Shown here: one piece after another, positions 16,578-24,762 of the stretch | Layout of the letters: every line of letters begins with the position of its first letter | Numbering within the stretch: position 1 is the stretch's first letter | Notes under the pieces: generated by a model | What the model saw: the letters and a program-made list of their open reading frames with translations, nothing else | What the model was told of the DNA's origin: nothing | Database searches by the model: none | Source: Lacticaseibacillus daqingensis | GTDB taxonomy: Bacteria; Bacillota; Bacilli; Lactobacillales; Lactobacillaceae | Direction: 5' to 3' | Assembly: GCF_003946115.1 (NCBI RefSeq) | Contig: NZ_RHOH01000005.1 | Span: 124,001-188,000 of the forward strand | DNA length: 64,000 bases | Made by a program: the position numbers and the translations under genes

Positions 16578-17381
16578 CTAGACCAGCCGCTTGCGCAGCG
16601 TGCCGGACAGCCAGTCAACGGCGGTGACCATGATGATGATGCCGATCAGGATGATGCCGACCCGGGACCAGGAGCGCGTTTGGATCGCGAAGATCAATGG
16701 CGTCCCGACCCCACCGGCGCCAACCATCCCAAGGATCGAGGCAGAGCGAATCGCCAGCTCGAAGCGGTACAGGGTGTTGGAGACGAATTCGGGTAACAGC
16801 TGCGGCAAACTGGCCAGCAGCGTAACTTCCAGCCGGTTGCCCCCGGCCGCGGTGACGGATTCACCGGCGCCGCTGTCCATGTTTTCAATGGCTTCTGAGA
16901 ACAGCTTGGCCAGCATGCCGACACTGTGGAAGCCAACGGCCAGCACCCCAGCAAAGGAGCCTGGGCCGACCGCTTTGATGAACATCAGCGCCATGACGAT
17001 TTCTGGGAACGTCCGGATCGCGGTCAGGATGAACTTCCCGGAGCGCGACGTCAGCCAGAACCTGTTGGGGGTGTGCGCGGCCCAAAAGGCGAAGGGCAGG
17101 CTGATGATGGCGCTGATGAACGTCCCGAGGAACGCGATCCCGAACGTCTGGAGCAGGGCGTTGGTCAAGTCCTCGCCGTCGCCGGTCCAGACGTACGCCC
17201 AGTCGGGGTGGGTCAGGCCGTGCCACATAGACTTGGCGACGACCACGGCATTTTCCTTCAGCGCAAAGCTTGGCATGCCGGTGAAGGACCAGCCGATCAA
17301 AAGGAGCACCAGCGCCCAGCCGACCCAGAAGTACCAGCGGTGTTGCGCCGGCGCTTTGGGTAACTTTTTGGTTTCTGTCAT
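16578..17381 (-). CDS. phnE: phosphonate ABC transporter permease PhnE (cluster 1, second)
   Basis: A 267-residue inner permease with about six TMs. The cytoplasmic EAA-like loop (EAIENMDSGAGESVTAAGGNRLEV) is followed by SLPQLLPEFVSNTLYRFELAIRSASILGMVGAGGVG, the PhnE/PtxC signature. It forms the membrane channel with the second PhnE encoded upstream and is powered by PhnC. Its ATG overlaps the upstream phnE stop (TCAT on the + strand at 17378-17381). The last gene of the cluster; a terminator follows at 16507-16542. Confidence 0.92.
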   Translation of the reverse strand: MTETKKLPKAPAQHRWYFWVGWALVLLLIGWSFTGMPSFALKENAVVVAKSMWHGLTHPDWAYVWTGDGEDLTNALLQTFGIAFLGTFISAIISLPFAFWAAHTPNRFWLTSRSGKFILTAIRTFPEIVMALMFIKAVGPGSFAGVLAVGFHSVGMLAKLFSEAIENMDSGAGESVTAAGGNRLEVTLLASLPQLLPEFVSNTLYRFELAIRSASILGMVGAGGVGTPLIFAIQTRSWSRVGIILIGIIIMVTAVDWLSGTLRKRLV

Positions 17382-18151
17382 AGTAAGGCCTCCCGCGTTT
17401 TGCCGCTGACGTAATCGATCGCCAAGACGACGATGAAAATGACCAGTACCATCAGGCCGACGCGGTCGTAGCGGAACATGGACAGCGCCTGCTGCAGGTA
17501 GACCCCGATCCCACCAGCGCCCAGGTATCCAAGCACAGTGCTGGCACGGACGTTGATCTCGAACGCGTACAGGACGTAGGAGACGAAGTAGTTGGCGATC
17601 TGGGGGAACACGGCAAAGCGGATGATCTCCAGCTTGCCGGCCCCGGCGGCCCGCACGGCCTCCAGTGGGCCCGGGTCGATGGTTTCAACGGCTTCGTAGA
17701 ATAGTTTGCCGACCATCCCGAAGGTGAAAATCGCCAGGGTGATCACCCCAGCAACCGGGCCGATCCCGACCACGGCCACGAAGAGGGCGGCCAGCATCAG
17801 GTCAGGAACCGTGCGCACGATATTCAGGATGAAGCGGAACAGCCCGACCACGACCTTGTTGGTCACAATGTTGCGGGCAACGAGAAGCGCGTACGGAAAG
17901 GCGAGTAGGGAGCCGATCAGGGTCCCAATGACGGCCATTTTGATGGTTTCAACCATCGGTCCGAACACATAAGGCGTGTAGGCCCAGTCCGGGTGGCACA
18001 TGTCGATGAAAATCTTGGTGAACTCGCCGAAGTTTTCGAAGAACTTACCGATGTGGGCATCGGTGATGAAGGCGGACCAGATCAGCCCAAGCACCATCAC
18101 GGCAGTCATCACCCATTTTTGCCAGGGGAAAGCCCGTTTAGGGAATGACAT
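17378..18151 (-). CDS. phnE: phosphonate ABC transporter permease PhnE (cluster 1, first)
   Basis: A 257-residue permease paralogous to its neighbour: EAVETIDPGPLEAVRAAGAGKLEIIRFAVFPQIANYFVSYVLYAFEINVRASTVLGYLGAGGIG-type PhnE core and about six TMs. The ATG at 18151 follows AGAGGAGGG at 5 bases; upstream in-frame starts would lie inside phnC. It starts 1 base after the phnC stop and overlaps the next phnE by 4 bases, so phnC-phnE-phnE is a tight, translationally coupled trio encoding the heterodimeric channel and its ATPase. Confidence 0.92.
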   Translation of the reverse strand: MSFPKRAFPWQKWVMTAVMVLGLIWSAFITDAHIGKFFENFGEFTKIFIDMCHPDWAYTPYVFGPMVETIKMAVIGTLIGSLLAFPYALLVARNIVTNKVVVGLFRFILNIVRTVPDLMLAALFVAVVGIGPVAGVITLAIFTFGMVGKLFYEAVETIDPGPLEAVRAAGAGKLEIIRFAVFPQIANYFVSYVLYAFEINVRASTVLGYLGAGGIGVYLQQALSMFRYDRVGLMVLVIFIVVLAIDYVSGKTREALL

Positions 18152-18152
18152 G

Positions 18153-18917
18153 CTAACCCTCCTCTTGGCCGGTGTAGATCTGGGCCATGGTGGCGGCATC
18201 GGCGTCTGCGACCGGCCCGTCAAAGACTTTCTCGCCGGCCCGGATCCCAACGATGCGGGTGCCGTACTCAAGCGCAAGCTCAACGTTGTGCAGGTTGATC
18301 AGCACGGTGATGCCGAGCTCCTGGTTAATGCGGCGCAGGTCATCCATCACGCGCTTGGTGGTTTGCGGGTCAAGGCTGGCGATCGGCTCATCGGCGAGGA
18401 TGATGCGCGGCGATTGGGTGAGCGCGCGGGCGATGGAGACACGCTGTTGCTGACCGCCAGACAGCTGATCAGCGCGGGTGTAGACCTTGTCTTCCAGCTC
18501 AACGGTTTGCAGGGCCTCATAGGCGCGCTGCTTGTCCTCAGCAGAGAAGAGGCCGAATAACATCTTCCAGGTCGGGTAGTAGCCGACGCGGCCGGTCAGG
18601 ACGTTTTTGAGCACCGTGGCACGCTTGACCAGGTTGAAGTTTTGGAAAATCATGCCGATCTTGCGGCGAATGTGCAACAGTTGCTTCCCGCGGGCCTTGG
18701 TGATGGATTCACCATCGATCCGGATGTCTCCGGTGGAGATATCGTGCAGGCGGTTGACGGCGCGCATCAGGGTACTCTTGCCGGCCCCGCTGAGGCCGAC
18801 AACGACCACGAATTCACCGGGCATGATGGTGAGTTCAATGTCCTTCAAGCCGACGACCCCGTTGCTGTAAATCTTGTTCACGTGCTCGAATTCAATGACG
18901 GGCTTTGGTTCTGCCAT
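18153..18917 (-). CDS. phnC: phosphonate ABC transporter ATPase PhnC (cluster 1)
   Basis: A 254-residue ATPase with Walker [11 protein letters not shown]-loop IFQNFNLV, signature LSGGQQQRV, Walker B RIILADEP and switch INLHNVE, in the order and wording typical of PhnC. AGGAGG lies 10 bases before the ATG at 18917. Although downstream of phnD, it is separated from it by ~190 bases holding a strong terminator, a separate promoter and a long leader hairpin. PhnC may therefore be expressed independently of the binding protein. Confidence 0.93.
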   Translation of the reverse strand: MAEPKPVIEFEHVNKIYSNGVVGLKDIELTIMPGEFVVVVGLSGAGKSTLMRAVNRLHDISTGDIRIDGESITKARGKQLLHIRRKIGMIFQNFNLVKRATVLKNVLTGRVGYYPTWKMLFGLFSAEDKQRAYEALQTVELEDKVYTRADQLSGGQQQRVSIARALTQSPRIILADEPIASLDPQTTKRVMDDLRRINQELGITVLINLHNVELALEYGTRIVGIRAGEKVFDGPVADADAATMAQIYTGQEEG

Positions 18918-18966
18918 GTGGATTTTTCCTCCTATGATTGCGGGCGACAACGCTTGGTTGCCGCAA

Positions 18967-18997
18967 ACACGCGGCCGCACAGCGTGCGACCGCGTGT
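18967..18997 (-). promoter_or_regulatory. leader hairpin upstream of phnC
   Basis: In the untranslated leader, 14-base arms (18967-18980 and 18984-18997; core ACACGCGG..CCGCGTGT) pair with a single G-U wobble around a 3-base loop. No U-run follows, so it is not an intrinsic terminator. It may stabilise or cleave the transcript, or bind a regulator as DNA. Confidence 0.6.
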
Positions 18998-19032
18998 AAC
19001 AGGTTTGTCGGACACACCTGGTGTCACGACAG

Positions 19033-19061
19033 ATTATAGCGCAAGTGATGGGGCTTGTCTG
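19033..19061 (-). promoter_or_regulatory. internal promoter for phnC-phnE-phnE
   Basis: On the - strand: CAGACA (19061-19056) - 17 bases - perfect TATAAT (19038-19033), situated just after the phnD terminator. This would give the ATPase and permeases their own transcript. Confidence 0.6.
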
Positions 19062-19065
19062 CGCC

Positions 19066-19098
19066 AAAAACGAGGCTGAGAGATGGTCTCAGCCTCGT
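19066..19098 (-). terminator. intrinsic terminator between phnD and phnC
   Basis: A perfect 12-bp stem ACGAGGCTGAGA / TCTCAGCCTCGT (19070-19081, 19087-19098) with a 5-base loop, and a U-run in the - direction (AAAAA at 19066-19070). It lies 13 bases after the phnD stop. Confidence 0.9.
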
Positions 19099-19110
19099 TG
19101 GAAGGGTGAC

Positions 19111-20052
19111 TTACTTCGTCTCGTCGTTGGCAATCTTTTCGTACTTGCGCACGATGTTGAAGTTGGAATCCTTGCTGTGGACGTAACCTTCGTGGGTGTA
19201 GACGCTGGAAATGATGGCGTGGCCCTTCTTGGTCTTGGCAATCTTGATGAATGCGTCGGCCAGCTTCGTGCGGAACGCCTTGCTCATGTCGGTGCGAACG
19301 GCGATCGTGTCGTTCGGGATCGGCTTCGTGAAGTAGATCGGCAGGACTTCGGTCATGATGTTTGGCACGTCCTTCTTCACCACGTTACGCGCGTCTTCAA
19401 AGACGAAGGCCGCATCCGTGTCGCCGTTCAAAACGGCCATGACGCCCTGATCGTGGCCCTTGACGGTGACCAGTGTGTCGTCCTTGGCGATGTCGATGCC
19501 CTTTTGCTTCAGTTCGACCATCGGCCAGATGTAGCCGGCAGAACTGGTGACGTCTTGAACCGCGATCTTTTTGCCTTTGAGGTCCTTGATCGACTTGATG
19601 CTCGAGCCCTTTTTGACGATGACCATGGACCGGTAGCTGTCGGCCAACTTGGTGGTGTTGAGACCACCGGGCTGCTTGATGCCAAAGCGTTGCGCCTGAA
19701 GCAGGATGTCTGCAGCGCCTTGCTTGTGCGCTTGAACATAGCCATCAGGTGGCAGGAAGCCGACGTCAACTTGTTTGGAATCCATCGCTTCAACAATGGA
19801 GTTGTAGTCGGTGGAAACAGAAACCTTAACTGGGATGCCCAGCTCCTTCTTCAGGAGCCCTTCCAGTGGCTTAGCCTTGGCTTCAATGGTGTCGGCTTGA
19901 GAAGATGGGACGAATTGGATATTCAGTGACTTTGGCGTGTAATCGTCCTTACTACTGCTCTTGTCGCTTGCGGACTTGCTGCTGCACGCCGTCAGTGCGA
20001 CGGCGGCGAGCAGGGCGGTCCCGGTAACAGCGAGCGTCTTCCAGAACTTCAT
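19111..20052 (-). CDS. phnD: phosphonate ABC transporter substrate-binding lipoprotein PhnD (cluster 1)
   Basis: A 313-residue binding protein. The N-terminus is a lipoprotein signal peptide with lipobox LTAC at ~res 20-23. The mature protein has a Ser-rich linker and then the PhnD/PtxB fold: NIQFVPSSQ, STDYNSIVEAM, VDVGFLPPDGYVQA, KGKKIAVQDVTSSAGYIWP, HDQGVMAVLNGDTDAAFV. It captures phosphonates (or phosphite/phosphate esters) outside the membrane and delivers them to PhnE. The start at 20052 has only a weak GGGGGA site. It is expressed from its own promoter at 20175-20203 and followed by a terminator, a pattern that gives binding protein in excess of the permease. Confidence 0.92.
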   Translation of the reverse strand: MKFWKTLAVTGTALLAAVALTACSSKSASDKSSSKDDYTPKSLNIQFVPSSQADTIEAKAKPLEGLLKKELGIPVKVSVSTDYNSIVEAMDSKQVDVGFLPPDGYVQAHKQGAADILLQAQRFGIKQPGGLNTTKLADSYRSMVIVKKGSSIKSIKDLKGKKIAVQDVTSSAGYIWPMVELKQKGIDIAKDDTLVTVKGHDQGVMAVLNGDTDAAFVFEDARNVVKKDVPNIMTEVLPIYFTKPIPNDTIAVRTDMSKAFRTKLADAFIKIAKTKKGHAIISSVYTHEGYVHSKDSNFNIVRKYEKIANDETK

Positions 20053-20174
20053 TCTTTTGGTCCCCCAATGGATTAGTTTTGTCTGTGCAGCTGCATAGCG
20101 TGGCGAAATCCGAACATTACCTGAATGGCGCGACTGATCAGGTCGCCAGGGCCGAATTTCTCTTGCCAAGATGC

Positions 20175-20203
20175 AGTATAGACCGGCTTTTATGAAAATA
20201 CAA
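20175..20203 (-). promoter_or_regulatory. phnD (cluster 1) promoter
   Basis: On the - strand: TTGTAT (20203-20198) - 17 bases - TATACT (20180-20175). The 594-base stretch 20053-20646 carries this promoter, an inverted repeat at 20545-20568 and several CCCGAA motifs near 20204-20250. I see no gene in it. Confidence 0.6.
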
Positions 20204-20544
20204 CCCGAAATTCCCGGAAAACGCACGGAATGTTCATTAAATCCCGAACGTTTATATTGATACTGACGAATTTGTTGCACGATCGCGTAAAAACGGGCAA
20301 ATTCGCTTGGGTCAGGTCGGCAAACTCTGCTGGCCGGTCGATGAGTGCGGCACCGAGACGGCGACAACGGGTCGCTTTGCATTGCGAGTGCTTGTATGAC
20401 TTGAAACATGCAGGGGGCGCGGTGCAGGCGGGGGGCAGGGCAGTAATCGTTCACACGGCAACTGATTATTAAAAACCCTTGTCTGACCAGCAGTTGGCGA
20501 TGCCACCATAAGGCAAAGGAAAGCCGAAAATAAAGAATATGATA

Positions 20545-20568
20545 ATGGCCAATTCAATCATTGGCCAT
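20545..20568. promoter_or_regulatory. inverted repeat upstream of nox
   Basis: A perfect 9-6-9 inverted repeat ATGGCCAAT-TCAATC-ATTGGCCAT about 80 bases before the NADH oxidase gene. It has no T-run, so an operator is more likely than a terminator. It does not fit the Rex consensus. Confidence 0.5.
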
Positions 20569-20646
20569 CTAGCCGTGTGCGTCCTATCTGTGGTAGAATG
20601 ATAATGTGAAAACACTCCCAATATTCCCCCGAAAGGATGACGTTTA

Positions 20647-21999
20647 ATGAAGATCATAGTTGTCGGTGCAACGCACGCGGGCACCTTCGCGACGCAGCAG
20701 ATTTTGACCGAGCACCCCGATTATTCGGTGACGGTGTACGAGAAGAATGAGACCTTATCGTTTCTGTCCTGCGGCATTGCGCTGTGGGTTGGGGGCCACG
20801 TTTCTGACCCCAATAAGATGTTCTACTCCAGCCCCGAAGCCCTACGCGACTTAGGCGCTGATATGCAGATGCAACACGAGGTGACCGCCATTGACACGGC
20901 TAGCAAGACGGTCAGCGTGACCGACCTGACGACCGGCGCCCAGTTCACGGACAGTTACGACAAGCTGGTGTTCACGCCGGGCTCCGCGCCGATCCTGCCA
21001 CCGATCCCGGGCATCAAGGCGAAGCGCGTCTTCTTCTGTAAGGACTGGAACGATGCCCAGCGCCTGCAGCAAAACGCCGACCAGATCAACTCCGCCATCG
21101 TTATTGGGGCGGGCTACATCGGCGCCGAGTTGGCCGAGCAGTACGCGGTCAACGGCAAGGCTGTGACGCTGGTCGATGCGCTGCCGCGCGTTTTGGCCAA
21201 GAACTTTGACGCCAGCATCACCGACCGCGTGCAAGACCTGTACACGGCGCACGGTACCACGCTGGCGCTGAACGAGAAGGTCGTGGGCTTTGAAGAAACC
21301 GACACGCAGATCACGGTGACGACCGACCGCGGCGACTACACCGCCGACATCGCCGTGCTTGCGATCGGCTTCCGCCCCCACACCGAGCTTCTGAAGGGCC
21401 AGGTGGAGATGCTCGGCAACGGTGCGATCGTGACGGACGACTACATGCGCACCAGCAACCCGGACATTTTCGTGGCCGGTGACAGCGCGGCGGTCCACTA
21501 CAACCCAACCGGCAAGTCCGATTACATTCCACTGGCGACCAACGCGGTGCGCCAAGGCATGCTGGTAGGGAAAAACATCGCGGCGCCGACCCAAAAGTAT
21601 CTTGGAACGCAGGCCTCCAGCGCCGTTGAGCTGTTTGATCACTGCATTGCCGCCAGTGGGTTGACCACGGAAGGGGCCAAGGCGCGCGACGTTGACGTGG
21701 CGACGGTCACCATCGAGCAGGATTACCGCCCTGACTTCATGTTGTCCACCACTAAGGTGCTGGCCAGCCTGACCTGGGATCCGGTGACCCGGCGCGTGCT
21801 CGGTGGCGCATTCTACAGCCAGCACGATGTCTCCATGTCTGCCAATGTCATCTCCATGGCGATTCAGACCAAGATGACCATCGACACACTGGCGATGGTG
21901 GACTTCTTCTTCCAACCAAACTTCGACCAGCCCATCAGCTGGGTCAACGCGGTGGCGATGGCCGCGGTGGCGCAGGCGGATGCGGTGGTGACGGCCTAA
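20647..21999 (+). CDS. nox: NADH oxidase / CoA-disulfide reductase family flavoprotein
   Basis: A 450-residue FAD/NAD(P)H flavoprotein of the peroxide-reductase group. It has an N-terminal FAD-binding VVGATHAGTFA (His10 conserved), the redox-active cysteine Cys42 in LSFLSCGI, an NADH-binding GAGYIGAELAEQYA (~res 157), the second FAD motif TSNPDIFVAGDSA, and a dimerisation domain. This is the water-forming NADH oxidase pattern of lactic acid bacteria, which regenerates NAD+ and removes O2. GAAAGGA precedes the ATG. It is monocistronic with a terminator at 22013-22036. CoA-disulfide reductase is the main alternative. Confidence 0.88.
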   Translation: MKIIVVGATHAGTFATQQILTEHPDYSVTVYEKNETLSFLSCGIALWVGGHVSDPNKMFYSSPEALRDLGADMQMQHEVTAIDTASKTVSVTDLTTGAQFTDSYDKLVFTPGSAPILPPIPGIKAKRVFFCKDWNDAQRLQQNADQINSAIVIGAGYIGAELAEQYAVNGKAVTLVDALPRVLAKNFDASITDRVQDLYTAHGTTLALNEKVVGFEETDTQITVTTDRGDYTADIAVLAIGFRPHTELLKGQVEMLGNGAIVTDDYMRTSNPDIFVAGDSAAVHYNPTGKSDYIPLATNAVRQGMLVGKNIAAPTQKYLGTQASSAVELFDHCIAASGLTTEGAKARDVDVATVTIEQDYRPDFMLSTTKVLASLTWDPVTRRVLGGAFYSQHDVSMSANVISMAIQTKMTIDTLAMVDFFFQPNFDQPISWVNAVAMAAVAQADAVVTA

Positions 22000-22012
22000 G
22001 TCAGACCGAAAG

Positions 22013-22036
22013 GCGTGATTCCCCTCACGCTTTTTT
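22013..22036 (+). terminator. terminator after nox
   Basis: GCGTGA (22013-22018) / TCACGC (22025-22030) followed by six T. Confidence 0.75.
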
Positions 22037-22092
22037 GTTTGCGCAAGAGCCGCGTGTTAAACTAAGGAGGATCAAACGAAGGAGAAACATTT

Positions 22093-22641
22093 ATGAAGCA
22101 AAAAATAATCGGGCTCTTAGTGCTGACCGCGGCACTGCTTGGCTTGACGGCGTGCGCGACGCGGCGCGACAGCTCGGCGATGGGCGCCGTCTATGAGGCC
22201 AATCAGTACACGGTGGGCAGTAAGATCACGACCATCAAGGCCACCGATGGGGTGAGCGTTGAGCTGTTCTTGGCGGACGGCGGGAAGTCCGGGGTGCTGG
22301 CCACGGCGGCCGCGTCGGGCAGCACATTTTATCGGCGCTATGAAGCCGTGACGATCAAAACCAAGGGCGACCAGCTGACGCTGACCACGACCGGTGAGGT
22401 GGCTGCACTGCGGTACGGCAACGCGGACGACCTGGCCAACAACGTAAACCCGGCGACTTACTCCTACACGCTGGACGGTCAGCAGAAGAAGGTGGGGACG
22501 CTGACGAAAGCGGGCAAGCGCGTCGCCCTCGTCATGGGCAAGACCACCTGGCACTTACCGCAGACGCAAAAGCGCACGCGCTACCTGCTGCCGTACGGGG
22601 TGGCGGATCAGGCCAAACAAAGCAAGATCGACCAAGAGTGA
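22093..22641 (+). CDS. secreted lipoprotein, unknown function (182 aa)
   Basis: The N-terminus is a lipoprotein signal peptide (MKQKIIGLLVL, lipobox LTAC ending at Cys21), so the product is tethered outside the membrane. The mature ~160 residues are rich in beta-type Thr/Val segments with no recognised domain: TTIKATDGVSVELFLADGG, LTLTTTGEVAALRYGNADDL, VALVMGKTTWHLPQ. AAGGAG with 8 bases spacing supports the ATG. A terminator follows, but the polysaccharide deacetylase gene begins only 95 bases downstream, which hints at a shared envelope role. This is not established. Confidence 0.75.
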   Translation: MKQKIIGLLVLTAALLGLTACATRRDSSAMGAVYEANQYTVGSKITTIKATDGVSVELFLADGGKSGVLATAAASGSTFYRRYEAVTIKTKGDQLTLTTTGEVAALRYGNADDLANNVNPATYSYTLDGQQKKVGTLTKAGKRVALVMGKTTWHLPQTQKRTRYLLPYGVADQAKQSKIDQE

Positions 22642-22650
22642 TCCAGTGGC

Positions 22651-22681
22651 GTTCCTGGCCTACATGGCCGGGAACTTTTTT
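22651..22681 (+). terminator. Rho-independent terminator
   Basis: GTTCCTGGCC (22651-22660) / GGCCGGGAAC (ending 22675) form 10 bp with one wobble, followed by six T. Confidence 0.85.
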
Positions 22682-22736
22682 GCGAAGGCGGAATGCCGAC
22701 CGCAAAAATGGTATCCTTCAAAGGGAAGGTGAGGAC

Positions 22737-23705
22737 ATGAAAAAATGGGTTCTGGGGCTGATCGGCCTGCTGGCGGCAGTGGGGCTGATCGGTTATGGGG
22801 TGGCAGCGCACAACCAGCAGGTGGCGCGAGAGACGGCCAGTCACCGGCGGGCCGTGCAGGCGGCCAGCGCGCGGCAGGCGACGAGCAAGCGGCGGGCAGC
22901 GGCCAAGGCACAAGCAGCCAAGGCGCAGGCAGCCAAGCAAGCGGCGGCGAAACAACAGGCAGCCAAGCAACAAGCCGCCGCGGTGACCGCGCAGCCGTTG
23001 CCCCAGGGCACGAACCACGCGGCCACGGCGGCGGCCTATGCGCACCCCGCGCAGGCGGTGCATGACACCATGTTCAGTCGTTTTGACCCCGCGCAACCCA
23101 AGGTCGTCTATTTGACGTTTGATGACGGGCCCAACCTGACGATGACGCCGAAAATTCTGGCGGTGCTCCAGGCCGCCAAGGTGCCGGCCACGTTTTTTGT
23201 CATCGGCCAGCAGATCGGGGCCAGCACCGCGCCAATGCTGCGAGCCGAGTACGATGCCGGCCACGCAATCGGCCTGCACAGCTTCACCCACACGTACGGG
23301 TTTGAGATCAACGGGGACGCGGCGGCCACGGCGCGCGAGCTGAATCAGACGCTGGCTGCGGTGCGCAGCGTGCTTGGGCCGGGGTTTGCCACGCAGGCCT
23401 GGCGCTACCCGGGCGGTCACATGTCCTGGCACCACCTGCAGGCACCGGATGCCGTCATCGCCCAGGCGGGCATGAGCTGGATCGACTGGAACGCCGCGTC
23501 CGGGGATGCACTGGGGGCGAGCAGTCCGACCACGGTGCCGGCGATGTTGGCCTACCATGAGCAAAGTATCCACGCGTACGGGGACCACAACTCAACGGTG
23601 GTCTTGATGCACGATGCGCCAGATAAAACCACCACGCTGGCCGCCTTGCCGCAGATCATTGCGTACTATCAGCAGCATGGTTACCAGTTCGGCGTGATCG
23701 AGTAA
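22737..23705 (+). CDS. polysaccharide deacetylase (CE4), membrane anchored
   Basis: A 322-residue protein. One N-terminal TM (res 4-24) acts as signal anchor. Residues ~30-85 are an Ala/Gln/Lys-rich, low-complexity, probably coiled-coil stalk (repeats of KAQAAK and KQQAAK). A NodB-homology domain follows: motif 1 TFDDGP (res 127-132, catalytic Asp and metal Asp), motif 2 HSFTH (res 181-185, metal His pair), motif 3 RYPGG, and the late LMHDA motif. Such enzymes de-N-acetylate peptidoglycan or other surface glycans, giving lysozyme resistance. All catalytic residues appear intact. The start has AAGGTGAGG just upstream. Confidence 0.93.
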   Translation: MKKWVLGLIGLLAAVGLIGYGVAAHNQQVARETASHRRAVQAASARQATSKRRAAAKAQAAKAQAAKQAAAKQQAAKQQAAAVTAQPLPQGTNHAATAAAYAHPAQAVHDTMFSRFDPAQPKVVYLTFDDGPNLTMTPKILAVLQAAKVPATFFVIGQQIGASTAPMLRAEYDAGHAIGLHSFTHTYGFEINGDAAATARELNQTLAAVRSVLGPGFATQAWRYPGGHMSWHHLQAPDAVIAQAGMSWIDWNAASGDALGASSPTTVPAMLAYHEQSIHAYGDHNSTVVLMHDAPDKTTTLAALPQIIAYYQQHGYQFGVIE

Positions 23706-23723
23706 GTCCCGCCAATTTGGGGG

Positions 23724-23752
23724 TTGCGCTGAAACGCGTTTCAGCTGATACC
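23724..23752 (+). promoter_or_regulatory. 18-bp perfect palindrome in a promoter-like spacer
   Basis: GCTGAAACGCGTTTCAGC (23728-23745) is perfectly palindromic and lies between TTGCGC (23724-23729) and GATACC (23747-23752) at 17-base spacing. It has the look of a LacI/GalR-family operator. Its centre is GC, not the CG required by the cre consensus. Confidence 0.55.
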
Positions 23753-23802
23753 CTGATCTCGGGCGATGGCCCACGAAAAAAGAGCAGTCTAGGAGTGACA
23801 AA

Positions 23803-24606
23803 ATGGTTCGCATGATTTTTTCTGATATGGATGGCACGTTGCTGGATGACCACGGTTACGTGACGGACACGAACGCCCAGTTGATTCGCGACAGCGGCAT
23901 TCCGTTCACGCTGGTGTCGGCGCGCGCGCCGATGGAGATGGCAGAGGCCATCGACAGGCTGGCCTTAAAGGGGCCACAGATCGGCTTCAACGGCGGGCTG
24001 ATCTATGAGCGCGCCGGTTCGGGTTGGCGTGTGTTGGACCAGGCACCGATGGCCAAGGCGGACGCCGAGCGCATCATCGCCGCGGTCAGTGCACGCTTCC
24101 CCAATGTCAGTCTGAGCTACTACACGGTCACCGACTGGTACGCGGCGCGCATCGATGAGGGCCTGCGCGGCGAGATCGCGGTGTCCCACCAAGCACCGAC
24201 GCTGGCGGATTACCGCACTGTGTTCGCGCAGGAAGACTTGGCGGTGCTGAAGATCATGCTGATCAGCTTTGACCCGGCGGAGTTTGCACGGCTCAAGGCC
24301 TTCTTCGCTGAGGCGCAGTTCCCCGGCGTGTCCGCGCAGCAGTCCGGCACGGCGTGGTTTGAGATCACAAGCCTGGCGGCCAAAAAGTCGCGTGGGATCG
24401 ACTACGTGTTGCGCCGCGAAGGCATCGATGCGGCGGACGCCGCAGCGTTTGGTGACGGGCACAACGACTTGCCGATGCTGAACATGGTGGGGACGCCGAT
24501 CGTGATGGCTAACGCCTTGCCCGAGATCAAGCAGGTCGCCAAGCACCTGACCGCGGCCAACACCGAAGACGGGGTGGGTCATGGGATCTGGCGGTTTCTG
24601 AAGTAG
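23803..24606 (+). CDS. Cof-type HAD family phosphatase
   Basis: A 267-residue class IIB HAD hydrolase. Motif I is FSDMDGTLL, motif II LVSARAP, the motif III lysine is in SLAAKKSRGI and motif IV is FGDGHNDLPML. The insertion cap domain lies between residues ~85 and ~190. Family members act on sugar phosphates, nucleotides or PLP. It resembles the HAD gene at 14035 in family but is a separate lineage by sequence. The palindrome at 23728 may control it, which would fit a sugar-related role. AGGAGTG precedes the ATG. Confidence 0.88.
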   Translation: MVRMIFSDMDGTLLDDHGYVTDTNAQLIRDSGIPFTLVSARAPMEMAEAIDRLALKGPQIGFNGGLIYERAGSGWRVLDQAPMAKADAERIIAAVSARFPNVSLSYYTVTDWYAARIDEGLRGEIAVSHQAPTLADYRTVFAQEDLAVLKIMLISFDPAEFARLKAFFAEAQFPGVSAQQSGTAWFEITSLAAKKSRGIDYVLRREGIDAADAAAFGDGHNDLPMLNMVGTPIVMANALPEIKQVAKHLTAANTEDGVGHGIWRFLK

Positions 24607-24650
24607 CTTGCGCCGGCAACTGAAATGGCGGATACTGAAGGCGATGAAAT

Positions 24651-24697
24651 GGCGATGGTGTTCGCCTAACCGTGCGCGCACGGTGATGACACCTACC
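24651..24697 (+). promoter_or_regulatory. fluoride (crcB) riboswitch aptamer
   Basis: The segment shows the conserved fluoride riboswitch pattern: GGCGATGGTGTTCGCC (24651-24666), TAACC, a short GTGCGCGCAC-containing hairpin, then GGTGATGACACCTAC (to 24696). GGTGT in the first loop can pair with ACACC to make the expected pseudoknot. It lies ~65 bases upstream of crcB, and ACACCTACC also forms the left arm of a terminator. The switch therefore probably works by fluoride-dependent antitermination. Confidence 0.92.
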
Positions 24698-24728
24698 TTG
24701 TGAACAGCGGGGTAGGTGTTTTCTTTTT
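24689..24728 (+). terminator. riboswitch-controlled terminator
   Basis: ACACCTACC (24689-24697) pairs with GGTAGGTGT (24711-24719), followed by a T-rich run to 24728. It overlaps the 3' end of the fluoride aptamer, so fluoride binding should prevent its formation. Confidence 0.88.
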
Positions 24729-24762
24729 TGGGGCGGCGGGACTTGAAAGGATGCGAGACGTG

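Noticed and set aside
20244-20252. PurR box (CCGAACGTT) before phnD cluster 1
   Set aside because: Only one half matches well, the second box at the expected distance is missing, and nothing links the genes to purines.
20469-20561. 30-residue hydrophobic open frame on the - strand upstream of nox
   Set aside because: One TM-like stretch, but no Shine-Dalgarno and it overlaps the inverted repeat at 20545. It is more likely chance.
22830-22990. Tandem repeat in the deacetylase gene (KAQAAK/KQQAAK) as a mobile or CRISPR-like repeat
   Set aside because: It is an in-frame, imperfect Ala/Gln/Lys stalk within a coding gene; there are no spacers and no repeats outside the gene.
23728-23745. CcpA cre site
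   Set aside because: The central dinucleotide is GC where the cre consensus needs CG, despite otherwise matching outer bases.
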